NCBI GenBank assembly: GCA_049999765.1
Contig: JBNGIQ010009409.1
Location: 10,945-59,102 of the forward strand
DNA from: Phaeoceros laevis
Taxonomy: Eukaryota > Anthocerotophyta > Anthocerotopsida > Notothyladales
Direction: 5' to 3'
DNA: 48,158 nucleotides
Numbering within the stretch: the stretch's first letter is position 1; each line of letters starts with the position of its first letter. The notes beneath the pieces are model-generated. The model ran no database searches. It was not told where the DNA came from and saw nothing but the letters and a program-made list of their open reading frames with translations. The translations under genes and the position numbers were made by a program. Shown one piece after another: positions 1 through 10,089 of this stretch.

Positions 1-599
1 AGGCAGAAACCCGGATCCTTTGGCAGCTAGGTAGCTGAACCACCTTCAGAGGCTGGGTGAGTTTGACTCCAACTTCGATTATAGTCAAGATTTTACTGGG
101 TTGTAGGCTTGTAGCTACAACCCAAATGCAAGCTATTGATAAAAATTTCCTTGTCAGATGTTAGGACTGCCGGCAGGTCAGAGCAACATTTGCAACCTTG
201 GGCATTCGAAAGTTCTTGAGAAGCGCTCCGACGACCTTGCAGCTCGCTGGGATCCGGATGGCCTGCACAGGACAGAGAAGGGAACTCATCCCTCCATAAT
301 ACATGTAAGAGAGCGCTAGCTAGCAGTTTTGCTGGGACACGATTCGTTGGCAAATTCTGAAGTTACGGATGATGCTCTCGAGAGGAGCCCGTGCCCACCA
401 GCTGCAGCACGATCGGTGAGATCATGCTTCGAATTCAGCCTGGCCCCAGGAAAATGCAAATTACAAGCATCTCGTGGTCAAGTTCGGTTCGAAAGAGGCA
501 GAAGCAATGGCAAACTTCAAATTTATGCGAACCAAAACAGGAAGTGGCTCCTACTATTTAGTTAACCTGTTAATCCAGGTAGGTCTAAGTCAGCCACCT

Positions 600-1130
600 G
601 ACCCAAGCTAGCCCCTCTGGAAAGCCACTGTCTAGTTAATAGTGGTGTCATCTAAGATCACCACAATGTCATCCAGGATCAATACATGTTTCGGCCCTCA
701 CACAGCCAGCCAGCTGTGAAGAACACTGCCAGTGTTCTTCACAGCAGGCTGTCACACCCTGGACTGCTGCAGCATGTGATGTCACAGGAATACAAGTGGA
801 CGCTTGTACAAGCACAAGACTGTCAGGCATTTGTCACTTCCTCTGATTTCTTGTAACTGCTGCAGGCCCTTTGGGACCACCTGACAGTGTTTCGAGGTCC
901 TGTTGCTTGACAAATCTCAATGAGAAGAAGAAAATGACATTTTCTTCTGCTGTAATTCTTCAGGTGCCAAAACGTCTTCAACTTGGTCCTGTATCTGCAG
1001 TCACATGAAAGGCAGAGATTCAGCAATCATGAACCCAGTAGTCAACTCGAAGCCTGATCAACTTGGCAGATCACCTCACCTCCGGCTCTTCGTGCATGCA
1101 TGCTCGTACTAGTACTGTGAGCATTGAGTT
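600..1130. repeat. Diverged dispersed repeat, copy 1
   Basis: This segment aligns patchily with 34740-35120 in the same orientation. Shared stretches include a GCCACT..CTAG block, a TCTAAGATCA/TTTAAGATCA block, a TGTCACACCCTGG block, and near the end CTGATCAA..TTGG followed by CTCCGGCTC and CGTACT. The similarity is broken by small indels. No coding capacity or terminal repeats are visible, so it may be an old transposon remnant or duplicated flanking DNA. Confidence 0.5.
707..751. repeat. Near-perfect 22-nt palindrome (hairpin)
   Basis: The arms at 713-728 and 730-745 are perfect 16-nt reverse complements separated by one base. The pairing extends to 22 nt per arm (707-728 and 730-751) with one mismatch. 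With a 1-nt spacer it is better described as a cruciform-capable palindrome than as a microRNA-type foldback. It lies inside the dispersed repeat and has no counterpart in the 34.7 kb copy. Confidence 0.75.
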
Positions 1131-1308
1131 GCAGCTTTGATATACACTACATGGAAGACATGTTCTGAGGAGCAATTCTGAACATGAGGTCCCAGCACTA
1201 CTATCCATTGCCGTCAAGCAGCATACGATCATGTTAGGCTCTAAAGAAGAGGCAACTGGTAGTCAAGACTATGAGGCCAAAAATCGGAATAAACACTAAG
1301 CCACTGAA

Positions 1309-3357
1309 TCAGACAGAAACGTAGCACGGAATGTAACTCAAGCCAGACACAGTGGAGGTGGGCATGCTTGAAGCACGAACGCCAGCCATCTCAATGTTAC
1401 TGCTAAACGTGCCTTCAGAGAAACAACTTCCAAGTGAAGGCAAGCTGGGAGGCAGAGAAACTTGATCCTCCGAGTTTGCTTGCCCATTTGCTATGTCAAG
1501 GTGGATCATGTAGGCTGGGCAAATATCATCCTCAAAGATGGGGACCGTACAACAAGCAAGCCAGAGAGTTTGCAACTCTTTCCACACTTCCTGCATGCTA
1601 GGTCTGTCCTTGGACCTGATGGCCAAGCACTTGACAGCCAACTTCCCCACACCAAGAATGGACTCATGTCCAGCTGCAGAGTTGAGGACTCCCAAGAGAG
1701 CTGGATCAACCAGCTGCTGCAAATCTCCTGCGTTCACCAGGTTAACTGCCAAGTTCGCTAAGCTCAACAAGGCTTCATCCTCTTCGCCCCTCTGCTCATC
1801 TATCACAGGTTGGGCGGAAATGAGCTCCATGAGTACCACTCCAAAGCTGTACACGTCACTTTTAGCAGTGAGTCGGCAGGTCCTGTAGTACTCGGGATCA
1901 ATGTAACCCATGGTACCCTGGATTGCAGCAGTTGACACATGAGTAGCCCCCACGGGGACAAGCTTCGACATCCCAAAATCGGCCACCTTGGCATTGAGAT
2001 CCTCGTCCAGCAGAATGTTGCTCGACTTCACATCCCTGTGAAAAATGGGGGGATTGGCCGCAGAGTGGAGGTAGGCCAAGGCATCTGCAGTCTGAACGGC
2101 AACAAGGAGGCGCTGCCTCCACCCTAAAGGAGCTGCCCCCTTCTTCCCTCGGAGATGCTCCAGGAGATCGCCGTTTGGAACGTATTCGAAGACAAGAAGC
2201 GCAACCTTTTTCTCCATGCAACAGCCCAAAAGTTTCACCAGGTTCCTGTGGTGGACTTGTGACAAGATCCTGACCTCGTTAAGGAACTGCTGCTTATCCT
2301 GCTCCGAGCCCTCCCGCAGGCTCCTCTTCACTGCCACTGTGGTGCCGTCGCTCAGTTGGCCTCCGTAAACCTTCCCAAAGCCTCCCACTCCGATCTCTGA
2401 GCTGCCTGCGAAGTTGGCTGTAGCCTTCTTGAGGGCTTTCAAAGACATGAGCATAGTGTTGTCCTTGCTCTGAAGCAATGTGGCGATCAAATCCGCATCC
2501 TGCTTGTGGCGTTGGGAGCGGACTCGCCAGCACCATGCAAAGAGCGACAAGCTTGTTACTGAAATGCACACAGGTAGAATGATTGCCGCCACGAGCACCC
2601 ACAACCACGACACTTGGGAACCTGATCTGTAAGGCGGCAGAGGATCACCACATGTACATAGACCGGTGTAATCGTTGTTTGAGAGATCTACAACTATGGT
2701 TGGGGCCAGCTGAGCTATCCTAGCAGGGACGCGCCCTTGCAGTCGGTTGCTGGACAGATCCCACTGCTTCAACGCCGGAAAGTAGGTGGCGTTGAAACTG
2801 ACGTCAGGCAGAAAAGCCCCCACACTGGTGTTGCTTAGATCCAAGACTTGCAACGACTTACTGCGAGGCGAACGGTTATTCACCTCTCTGGTACCAGAGA
2901 GGTGATTGCCAGCAACAGACAGACATTGAAGTTGGGGGAAGCAATCCACGCTTGGCATCGGGCCATGAAGCTGGACTCGATCCGAACCTGCGGTGCAGCT
3001 CACTCCAATCGAATCGCAGGGCGCTCTTTCGTTTTCATTCCTGGTCGCAAAAAAATCTGAAAGCCCTAGGCTTACTGACGTTCCATGAGGCAACTCTTTG
3101 GTGGGCGTGTCCGGATCCCGCTTGCCGATCGTGAGCTCCGCGTCTGTTTTGAGGCCCAAGAGCATCATTCCATCGTGGGACAGAGCAGCGGCACCAGTTG
3201 GCATGCATCTGCGCGGAAGGCCATGGTATTCCAACAAGCTAAAAAGGAGAAACAACGTTAACCAAGATGTCCATAGGTTAACACGATTTGACGCACACGA
3301 GTCCATTCTCAAGCTCAAGCTGAAGGGGAGCGCTGCCCTGAAGCCAATAGTAGACAT
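1309..3357 (-). CDS. LRR receptor-like kinase
   Basis: Intact single-exon ORF of 682 residues from the ATG at 3357. The frame is open upstream to 3405 but with no earlier ATG. An alternative start at 3306 would put the signal peptide right at the N-terminus. The protein begins with a hydrophobic segment (about residues 28-45, LWTSWLTLFLLFSLL), followed by a cysteine-containing N-cap and two or three degenerate leucine-rich repeats (LQVLDLSNTSVG, LKQWDLSSNRLQG). A transmembrane helix lies at about 252-277. The kinase spans about 321-600: glycine loop GVGGFGKV at 323, VAVK lysine at 344, HRDVKSSN at 441, DFG at 460 and GTMGYIDPEYY in the activation segment. All catalytic residues are present and it is of RD type, so an active Ser/Thr kinase at the plasma membrane is expected. 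The ligand is unknown. The kinase resembles the WAK-like/LRR-RLK group. Its promoter and 5' end are duplicated at 4.5-4.9 kb. Confidence 0.9.
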   Translation of the reverse strand: MSTIGFRAALPFSLSLRMDSCASNRVNLWTSWLTLFLLFSLLEYHGLPRRCMPTGAAALSHDGMMLLGLKTDAELTIGKRDPDTPTKELPHGTSVSLGLSDFFATRNENERAPCDSIGVSCTAGSDRVQLHGPMPSVDCFPQLQCLSVAGNHLSGTREVNNRSPRSKSLQVLDLSNTSVGAFLPDVSFNATYFPALKQWDLSSNRLQGRVPARIAQLAPTIVVDLSNNDYTGLCTCGDPLPPYRSGSQVSWLWVLVAAIILPVCISVTSLSLFAWCWRVRSQRHKQDADLIATLLQSKDNTMLMSLKALKKATANFAGSSEIGVGGFGKVYGGQLSDGTTVAVKRSLREGSEQDKQQFLNEVRILSQVHHRNLVKLLGCCMEKKVALLVFEYVPNGDLLEHLRGKKGAAPLGWRQRLLVAVQTADALAYLHSAANPPIFHRDVKSSNILLDEDLNAKVADFGMSKLVPVGATHVSTAAIQGTMGYIDPEYYRTCRLTAKSDVYSFGVVLMELISAQPVIDEQRGEEDEALLSLANLAVNLVNAGDLQQLVDPALLGVLNSAAGHESILGVGKLAVKCLAIRSKDRPSMQEVWKELQTLWLACCTVPIFEDDICPAYMIHLDIANGQANSEDQVSLPPSLPSLGSCFSEGTFSSNIEMAGVRASSMPTSTVSGLSYIPCYVSV

Positions 3358-3680
3358 TTGAATGACCTCAGGAAGTCCTCGATGGTTCAACTTTGGTGAG
3401 GCCACTTAATCCATGGCTACGACAAGAGGAGGCCAAGAGCCTCGTGCTTCCCGACTCCTACTGGTCATACTCCTATCCGGACTACCAAGGAATCCATGGA
3501 GGAGGTACTCCTATCCGGACTCGGAGAGAACCAAGGAATCCATAGAGGAGTTCTCAACCACCGGAACTCGTCGAGGAGCAGAACAGAACAGAATATTCCC
3601 GGGATCACAAATGAGGACTTCCGTCTCCAGCCTTGGAGTAATCCCCGGGGCGGGAGGCTTGCGTTTTTTGTAACGAGGCA
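3358..3680 (-). promoter_or_regulatory. Duplicated upstream region of the receptor kinase
   Basis: This region lies directly upstream of the kinase start. It is repeated, with small indels, upstream of the truncated second copy (to about 4935). Conserved blocks include CTCCTATCCGGA, GGAATCCAT, CCACCGGAACTCGTCGA and GGGATCACAAATGAGGACTT. I see no confident TATA box. An internal partial repeat (CTCCTATCCGGACT at about 3470 and 3507) occurs only in this copy. The role is inferred from position. Confidence 0.4.
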
Positions 3681-4039
3681 GGGTCCCCACCTTCGTTTTC
3701 TTCTTCCCGCGTGACCGGTGTTGGGCTATGGGCCGGCCAGGCTTCGTCTCTTCCCCCACAGTACTGTGTGAGACCCCTCCGAAAAGCTTTACCCACGCGG
3801 GCTACTTTCCTGTTATCAACCCCGGCTCCACGTTGCCGATGGAACCAGGGCTACCCCCCCCCCCCCCGCCCACCCGATATCACCAAACCGCACTCGCACC
3901 CCCTTTCTGCACTTCGGATGTGCAGCAAGCATCCACACGGTTGTCTTGGATGCCAAAGAGCTAGAGAGCATGCCCGCTGGACTGCTGGCGCTGAAAAACC
4001 CTACTATTGCTGCACGTACAATTGCGCACCACCTGCGGG
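3681..4039. other. Spacer between duplicated segments, poly-C tract
   Basis: No gene recognised. A run of 14 C residues occurs at 3854-3867. From about 3990 the sequence becomes similar to the DNA just upstream of the two large PPR genes (the GAAAAACCCT..ATTGCT block), so this is where the PPR-derived insertion begins. Confidence 0.5.
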
Positions 4040-4504
4040 ATGCAACATCAGCGGTTTTGGACGCCAACAGCTGGGGGGCAGGCCCATGCCCTGGAGCTGG
4101 AGCAGCGTTTGAATGTGCCTCCCAGGCAATGGATTCACACTAGCCGCACATTCGTGCCGTGCAGTTGCTTAGCAACCAAGCTCGCCATACCGCCGGACAC
4201 TAGCAGTGCAGGAGAGCGGCAACAGTGGTTGTGGAGGCAGTATTTCATGGACCCCGCACTGTGGTGGGACTTCAGGGGGAACAAGAAGAGAGCCCGCTCT
4301 CCCGACTTCCGGCACAAGGAGACCAAGGAGCCTCTGTGGCTCAGCAACTTGTACAAGCCTGACTGGGTCCGCAATGTTAGCATTGTGGACCTTCTTGCTC
4401 GGGGAGGGTACTTCAGCATGGTGGAGGATCTATTGTCAAGAATGCCAATGCAACCCAGCAAGTCCATGTGGTTTTTTTTGCTTGGGTGCCTGTCGACAGC
4501 ATGA
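4040..4504 (+). CDS. Truncated PPR relative keeping the PDF motif
   Basis: ATG-initiated ORF of 154 residues. Its first ~105 residues match the N-termini of the PPR proteins at 38.6 and 43.0 kb, beginning with the same MQHQR start. It contains a complete PDF-type block: W..YF..P..WWD, PDFRHKETKE, PLWL and KPDWV. Immediately after KPDWV the frame continues into a piece typical of the S2/E region near the end of a PPR array (IVDLLARGGYFSMVEDLL, LSRMPMQP), then stops. The whole PPR array and the DYW domain are therefore missing, yet the junction is in frame. It may be a pseudogene fragment or a small expressed protein consisting essentially of the PDF module. It lies convergent to, and joined with, the duplicated kinase 5' end. 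Confidence 0.5.
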   Translation: MQHQRFWTPTAGGQAHALELEQRLNVPPRQWIHTSRTFVPCSCLATKLAIPPDTSSAGERQQWLWRQYFMDPALWWDFRGNKKRARSPDFRHKETKEPLWLSNLYKPDWVRNVSIVDLLARGGYFSMVEDLLSRMPMQPSKSMWFFLLGCLSTA

Positions 4505-4509
4505 CAACG

Positions 4510-4935
4510 TCGTAGCAGGCCTAGGTCTTCCAACAACCTAAAAACAAGAAACAACGTTAACAAGGATGTCCACAGCCTAACACGATTTGACTCTGAAGCT
4601 GAAGCTGAAGGGCAGCGCTGCAATGAAGCCAATAGTAGGTCTACATTTGAATGGCCTCAGGAAGTCCTGGATTGTTCAACTTTGGTGAGGCCAGTGCTTA
4701 ATCCATGGTGACGACACTTGAGAGGAGGCCAGGAGCCTCGTGATTCCCGACTCGTGACTGCTCGTACTCCTATCCGGAGTCGGAGAGAACCAACTTGAAG
4801 GAATCCATGGAGGAGTTTTCTTGAAACCACCGGAACTCGTCGATGAGCAGAAGAGAATATCCCCGGGATCACAAATGAGGACTTGTGTCTCCACCCTTGG
4901 AGTAATCGCGAGCCGGGGTGGGAGGCTTTGGTTTT
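4510..4935 (-). pseudogene. Duplicated 5' end of the receptor kinase, truncated
   Basis: This segment is a copy of 3230-3680: the kinase upstream region plus codons for the signal peptide (SNRVRLWTSLLTLFLVFRLL against the intact copy's SNRVNLWTSWLTLFLLF). The ATG used in the intact gene is followed here by a small insertion that brings in TAG and shifts the frame, and the second candidate ATG is absent. After about 25 signal-peptide codons the similarity ends at about 4515, where the antisense of the PPR fragment begins. No LRR or kinase sequence follows. The minus-strand ORF of 165 codons (4632-4135) is thus a chance chimera of kinase signal peptide and antisense PPR sequence, with no ATG. 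Confidence 0.7.
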
Positions 4936-5180
4936 TTATAACGCGGATATCAATAAGATCTCATATTGACATGCTGATCTTGCCGGGGGCAGACACTTCA
5001 TCCCAATCCTAAGATTCGTGGTCAGGCAGGCCCATAATTTTGCAGGTGCCTCCAAAAGCAGGCACTCTCCCTAGGCCCTGCTCAAGTTGGACCAACCCAA
5101 GTTCGTAGCTCTCGACTCTGAACGGAGGCGGAGCCAAGGTGCCAACAGGCTTGCCGCTGCTGGCTCTAAAGAGCTCGGCC
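4936..5180. other. Spacer, no gene seen
   Basis: Beyond the duplicated kinase promoter the sequence has no recognisable coding potential or repeat shared with the rest of the window. Confidence 0.4.
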
Positions 5181-5450
5181 TCAAAATGACTGCTCCGCCA
5201 GGGTTACCTGGTTATATATCGGGTTGCTGTTGATGTTGCCTGAGGTGGTTGTCTGTTGGTGGGCATTGTCGCTCAGGCGGTCCAGAGAAGCCAGCGATTC
5301 TGCCAGCACCGTCAGGTCCCCTCTCAGAGAATAGTTGCCGAGCCAAAGCGCAAACACTCTATCATCGCAATATACCCCGTCGCATTTTATATCACCATAC
5401 GGATCCCGCAAGGCTCGTCTGTCTCGTTCCAGGTTGTCAACGATCCTGCG
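5181..5450 (-). pseudogene. LRR N-terminal-like fragment
   Basis: The minus-strand frame reads ...NLERDRRALRDPYGDIKCDG followed by VYCDDRVFALWLGNYSLRGD and LTVLAESLASLDRLSDN. This matches the plant LRR N-terminal pattern in which C-x-GV-x-C-x-x-RV-x-L-x-L is followed by the first LRR (SLRGDL...SLxxLxxLSDN). The frame has a TGA just upstream and no ATG, and it stops at 5181 after about one and a half repeats. No further LRRs are recognisable. It is probably a relic of another LRR receptor gene. The identification rests on pattern resemblance only. Confidence 0.4.
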
Positions 5451-5829
5451 TGTGATCGATCAGCCGCGCGCGGAACGAACGTGTTCACGAGCATATCGCG
5501 GAGGCTCCGGATATCCGGGCGCTGCGCCCATTACATTGGCTACTGGCCTATTACATGGTCTGTCCCCTCCACTCTGTCTCAGGTGTTTGCAAACATGGTG
5601 CCCACGCAGTGATCAGGAGCTACATGCAATAGGCCAGTAGGCAATGCTGCTCTGGACTCTAGGACTCACGTCCAATCCTGCCGTCAAGACGACAAGTGAG
5701 CCGGCATAGCTGCCGCATCTGTAGCTTTCATTCGTTCAGGACTTCCAGTCAGAACCAGCTTTACCGTTCAGAAAATCGCCTTGGAGCACTGACCGTCTAC
5801 GGGTTCCAACCCGAATGGAGGCACTGATA
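5451..5829. other. Spacer, no gene seen
   Basis: About 380 nt without a supported feature, between the LRR-like fragment and the 3' end of the aldo-keto reductase pseudogene. Confidence 0.4.
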
Positions 5830-7092
5830 TCAAGCAGCAGGCTTCCACGACGACACAGGAGGAGTGTCTACGAAGGTTAAGGCCATAAAATCTGCATAGT
5901 ATCGGCCCCCTTCAATGTCTTCATGTGGTACAGCATCCTCAATCTCTCGTATTTCCTCGGGAGTAAGCTCAACCTTGAGAGCATCGATATTCTCCTCCAA
6001 GTTCTTCACCTTGGTCGTGCCAGGGATAGGCACCACATCCGCACCCTGGTGGTGCAGCCACGAAAGAGCCAGCTGCCCAGGCGTAGCACCTCGCGATCGC
6101 TTGCCAGCAATCTCTGCCAGCTTGTCGAAGAATGCCTTGTTCTTCTCGTAATTCTCCCCAGCGAACCTGGGAATATGATTCTGGACGGATTCATGACAGA
6201 AAGGTGTTAGCACTTGTGCTTGCCAAGAGATGCACAGCACACTTCCAAGGAAGCAATTCACTGAACAGCCAGAAAAGTCTGTCCGTCTACCTTTCGAAAA
6301 TCGTCTTCTGCCAGATCAGCAACTTTCAAGCCTGAGAAAAATCCTCGACCAAGCGGGCTGTAGGCTACAATTCCAATTCCCAGTTCTCTGCATCCATCAA
6401 TTGGCAGAATGCCACTAGTCTAGGTGCACTTACAATCACCTTGTTTGAAGGGGGAAAAACCCACCAATCCCACCAATCCCCTACCTGCAAAAGAGAGGTC
6501 GACAGGACAATAAATGCGCACCCTGTGCAAGCAGCAAATGCCAGCACCTACTCTCCAACCTACCGTAATTTCAATCGGTGTCTTGGGATCAGGCCGGTGC
6601 TGGTAATACAGATCCACATAGTCCACATCCAGCCGCTTCAAACTGGCCTCCAAGGCGGCCGGACGTACTCCGGTTCCCCGTGCACCGACCTCACGCCTGT
6701 GGCAGGGTCGTAGGCAAGGGCAAACTTGGTGGCTACCTGCACCTTGTCTCGGATACCCTTGAGAGCCTGCCGCCCAGGAAGCTTCCCCAAATCAGCATAC
6801 AAGCAGCAGCAATTGCCCAAGAGCTCACGCATTGGCAGCAATATCAGAAGTGTGAAAGTGACGAGGGCAGGCAAGCTTACCTTCCCGAGGAGAACTTCGT
6901 TGGTGTAGGGGCCGTAGATGTCCGAAGTGTCCAGAAATGTGATTCCTGAGTTCACTGCGTGGCGGATGAGCTCAATGGCTTCCGGCTCGGGCTTGGGAGG
7001 CCGTAGAAAGCCGACAGGCCCATCAATCCAAGCCCCTGCTTCGAGACCTCCAAGCCCTGCGATCCCAGCTTCACGCGAGGCACAGGCGCCAT
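5830..7092 (-). pseudogene. Aldo-keto reductase (auxin-induced/perakine reductase-like), broken
   Basis: The recognisable exons run 7092-6881, 6766-6564, about 6425-6291 and 6180-5830. The start is ATG at 7092 ([20 protein letters not shown]). NADPH-dependent aldo-keto reductase signatures follow: [12 protein letters not shown] with the catalytic Asp and Tyr, KVQVATKF with the catalytic Lys, [25 protein letters not shown] and DVVPIPGTTKVKNLEEN. It is damaged in three ways. One base is missing near 7001 (frame change inside [12 protein letters not shown]). Another is missing near 6655-6660 (frame change at [14 protein letters not shown]). The exon of about 50 residues that normally carries the GELKKLVEEGKIKYIGLSE and QLEWSLW segment is absent, since only 138 nt separate the flanking exons. 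Splice sites at the surviving exons remain good. The two indels alone could be sequencing errors; the missing core exon argues for a true pseudogene. Confidence 0.8.
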
Positions 7093-10089
7093 TGCTTCGA
7101 CTTGCGCTGCAAACAGACTTGTCCAAGTGACTCCTTCAGATACCACTGCTGCTTATTGTGCACAGTCCTCACACCTGGTGCTTGAAGATATTCCCCGTTT
7201 TTCGCAACAGGGGAAGCTGCTGACGAAGCTACCATCTCCCCAGCGCCAGGACTACATGGAGCTAGCTACTGCTGACGCAATTATCGAGTACTACAAGTAG
7301 GGTATACCCTGCCCCGCAGTTTCTACGCACTAGGACACGATTGCCTATTGGCAGTCGGAAACAACTGTGAGCAATTTGCTTGCCCCCCGAGCTACTTGGC
7401 ATACTTAACAGCTGGGCTGACGAGAGGCAGCTGACTGAATTCTTCTATAGTATTGGTGGCCAGTACCAACATATCCATGAAGGCAGTGAAGGCTGACCTT
7501 AAGACTCTTGCCTCCACTGCTACAAAGGACCTGCCACAAACCACACTAACTTCAAAAATGCCGCAACTACCTCCAATGGCAGAGAAGAATGCATCATCCT
7601 TTCATGCATCATCGCTGTGACTATGAGCACTCGGTCACAAACTACAATGATGTGCACATGGTACTCACACCAAGAGCGTGCTGCCTTCCACCCTAATTTC
7701 CCTGCTCACCTTGTCCGGTTGCAGCTGCATCAGCAATGGCAGTGTCAGCACTGCCGATAAGCTCGAAAACAACTGCATGCAAACTGCGAAAGCTTTTCAC
7801 ATACCTCGGAATCAACAGACAGGGCGGTCATCACTATTCTTGCCAGCTCGTGAGATGGATACTCCATTTGCAGGTTGCTGGAAGAACACTCACAACCGTC
7901 AGCACAGAACAGCATGAACTCCAGGACAGGCTTGTGAGTTGGTGTCAGAAACGCACAATATTTCGAGGACCTGGAAGCTTAGGAGGCAGAATGGATCGGA
8001 CGCAAACCACAGAATCGCAGCATAAACTCAGCCGAAAGGGCACTCGTACCACTTGCAGGTGCCAGCAGCTGAAGGTGCCGCGTAGACTGGCGGTGTCTGG
8101 GCAACTGACGAAAGGTTGCGGACAGGCGGGGGTGCTGCGATGGTTGCCATGTCTCGCCTGGCTGTTTTACATCTGTGCGCAAGCAAGCGCTGCTCCAGGC
8201 CGCATCATTTGGGGACGAAGCTCGAGATGAAGTTGCCTCCCATTGCGCGCCTCACTCACATCATCTCATCGCTAGAATGCTTAGGGCACACCTCCGGTCC
8301 AACCAACTAAGCTTCTGCTCTTTCAGAGGGGAGTCCGAGGAGCATCACGATGCGCAACAAGAAGGAACTGGTACTTCAAATCGGTAACAAAGTCTTCAGC
8401 CTAGGCTGAACTTAACCCTGTAAGTTAGTCGATGAACCATGTCACGACTCGGGGATGTCCCACTGAACTGACCAGTTGGCTATACAAGGCCCCCGATTGT
8501 ACCGGCCTGTAGACATTCGCCACTGGGATTGCCATCATTTGACGGATTTTATTGCGAATCACGCCTTCCGATACTGCGAATCACGCCTTCCGATACTGCT
8601 TCGTGGCTTGCAAACGGACATCTTTGCTGAGTTTCTTGCAAAATCCATGATGACACACAGAGGGGACAGCGATGTTTTAACCCCTTGTGGACCAAGAGGC
8701 TCATTCTTAGTATCAGATTTTTGTGATTCAACAAGTGCTGTCGCTGCCATTCTTAGTGGCATTCAACTTGATTCAAGACAGAGATAGAATTTTCTTCGGC
8801 TTCTGATAACCAATTTGACAAAAAATGTGCAACTCATTGAGCTTGTGCTCACGAGCGGCCAGCCATTCGACTAACTACTTCGTAGCTGTAGTAAAACTAG
8901 AGCCTTTTACTCTTCACCTCCACCTGTTGATGCGTCACCCCTGATAACTTGCTCACTTCGTACAGCAACAGTGCCGAGAAAATGAAGCTGCAGATGGCAA
9001 GAACAGCCATTTCAGTTCAAACTTGCTTGCAGCTGCACACAGGCTGTTGAGAAAGTGCAGCCCCACATTGATCGTTGAAGAGACACTTACCAGGTGGTCA
9101 CACACACTCGGTGAACAGCAGCAGCCGCTATAGCAGCTATGAATTCGGCAGATATCACTGAGGCAAAATGCAAAGCTGGTCAGAGCTTGTTTGGCAACGT
9201 AAAACATTCTGTCCGGATATTTGCTGCAAACCACTGCACAAGACACTTATCCTGATTCTCAAAGAACTTAGATTACCAGCTCCCCAGCCAGTTCGCATTC
9301 CCATGGATTCCTGTGCGTTGCCGATGAACTGGTGCACCACAAGTATGAAACGAAAGTGATCATTAACCGTTTAACGACTTCTGCGGAAAGAACTACGACA
9401 AAGAGCTTCGGACAAGCTTTTCACGCTCTCTTGCCCGGGTTGCGAAGTTCTTACCGTCAACCCAAGAAGGAAAAGAAGGGAACTGATGAAGCCACCAAGA
9501 ATTGTGTATGGCTCAGATGAAGCAAGCTTTTCCTTGTACACTTGCTGCATTGAGAGGGTTATCACAAATAGAAGACTGGAATACAGCATCGAGTTCCCCG
9601 CACTGGTCAACTGGTCCCCTGCGCATTCACATCCATGGACACCTTTGTCAGGGCTGAAGCTTAAACCCTCCATTCTTAACGAGATCAAGAATGCAGCAAC
9701 CAGTGGCTGGAAGAATGCACAAATTCATGGGAAAATTATTCAAATGACAAGCAGCAGATCAGGAAACTTCCGATCTAGGCAGGACTGTACAGACACAATT
9801 TCAGTCAGTCATCTGGAGCTGCAAACGAGCAACAAATGTGCAGATCTCAGAAGAAGCACCACAGCTGTAAATCACGGCGGGATTGCACCTACGGGCCATG
9901 TTTTATCCGACGCAGTCCTCAACCTTGTAGCAGCCACTGAATGCTGGCAACCAGAGCACACCGGAAACTCCTGCGGATCAGACTCACCAATCAGGAGACA
10001 AGTGTGTCTATACACGTGAAAGTGGTACCCTAATTGAACATTCGAACCCACTTCACCAATGTGCTGTCTCAACCACCGGACGTCCAGCT
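7093..10089. other. 3-kb gap without a supported gene
   Basis: Several open frames exist on both strands, including an ATG frame of 177 codons at 9486-10019. None resembles a family I know, none pairs with plausible neighbouring exons, and composition is uneven. A 22-nt unit is tandemly duplicated at 8554-8575 and 8576-8597. The interval could hold a noncoding transcript or UTRs of the flanking divergent genes. Confidence 0.45.

Larger units (their letters stand above)
1..1308. other. Intergenic, no supported gene
   Basis: No ORF here begins with ATG and resembles a known family. The interval is downstream (3' side) of the minus-strand receptor kinase. It holds a diverged dispersed repeat (about 600-1130) and a short perfect palindrome (713-745), both listed separately. 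The rest looks like ordinary spacer DNA. Confidence 0.6.

Noticed and set aside
4135-4632. 165-codon minus-strand ORF at the kinase/PPR junction
   Set aside because: Begins without ATG; its first part is a copied signal peptide and the rest is antisense PPR sequence, with the original start codon destroyed.
9486-10019. ATG-started ORF of 177 codons
   Set aside because: No family resemblance, uneven composition and no neighbouring exons; open frames of this size are expected by chance in 3 kb of six-frame sequence.
10038-10062. Possible tRNA T-arm (GGTTCGAAT-like on the minus strand)
   Set aside because: The bases flanking the loop cannot form a five-base-pair stem and no acceptor or anticodon arm is present.
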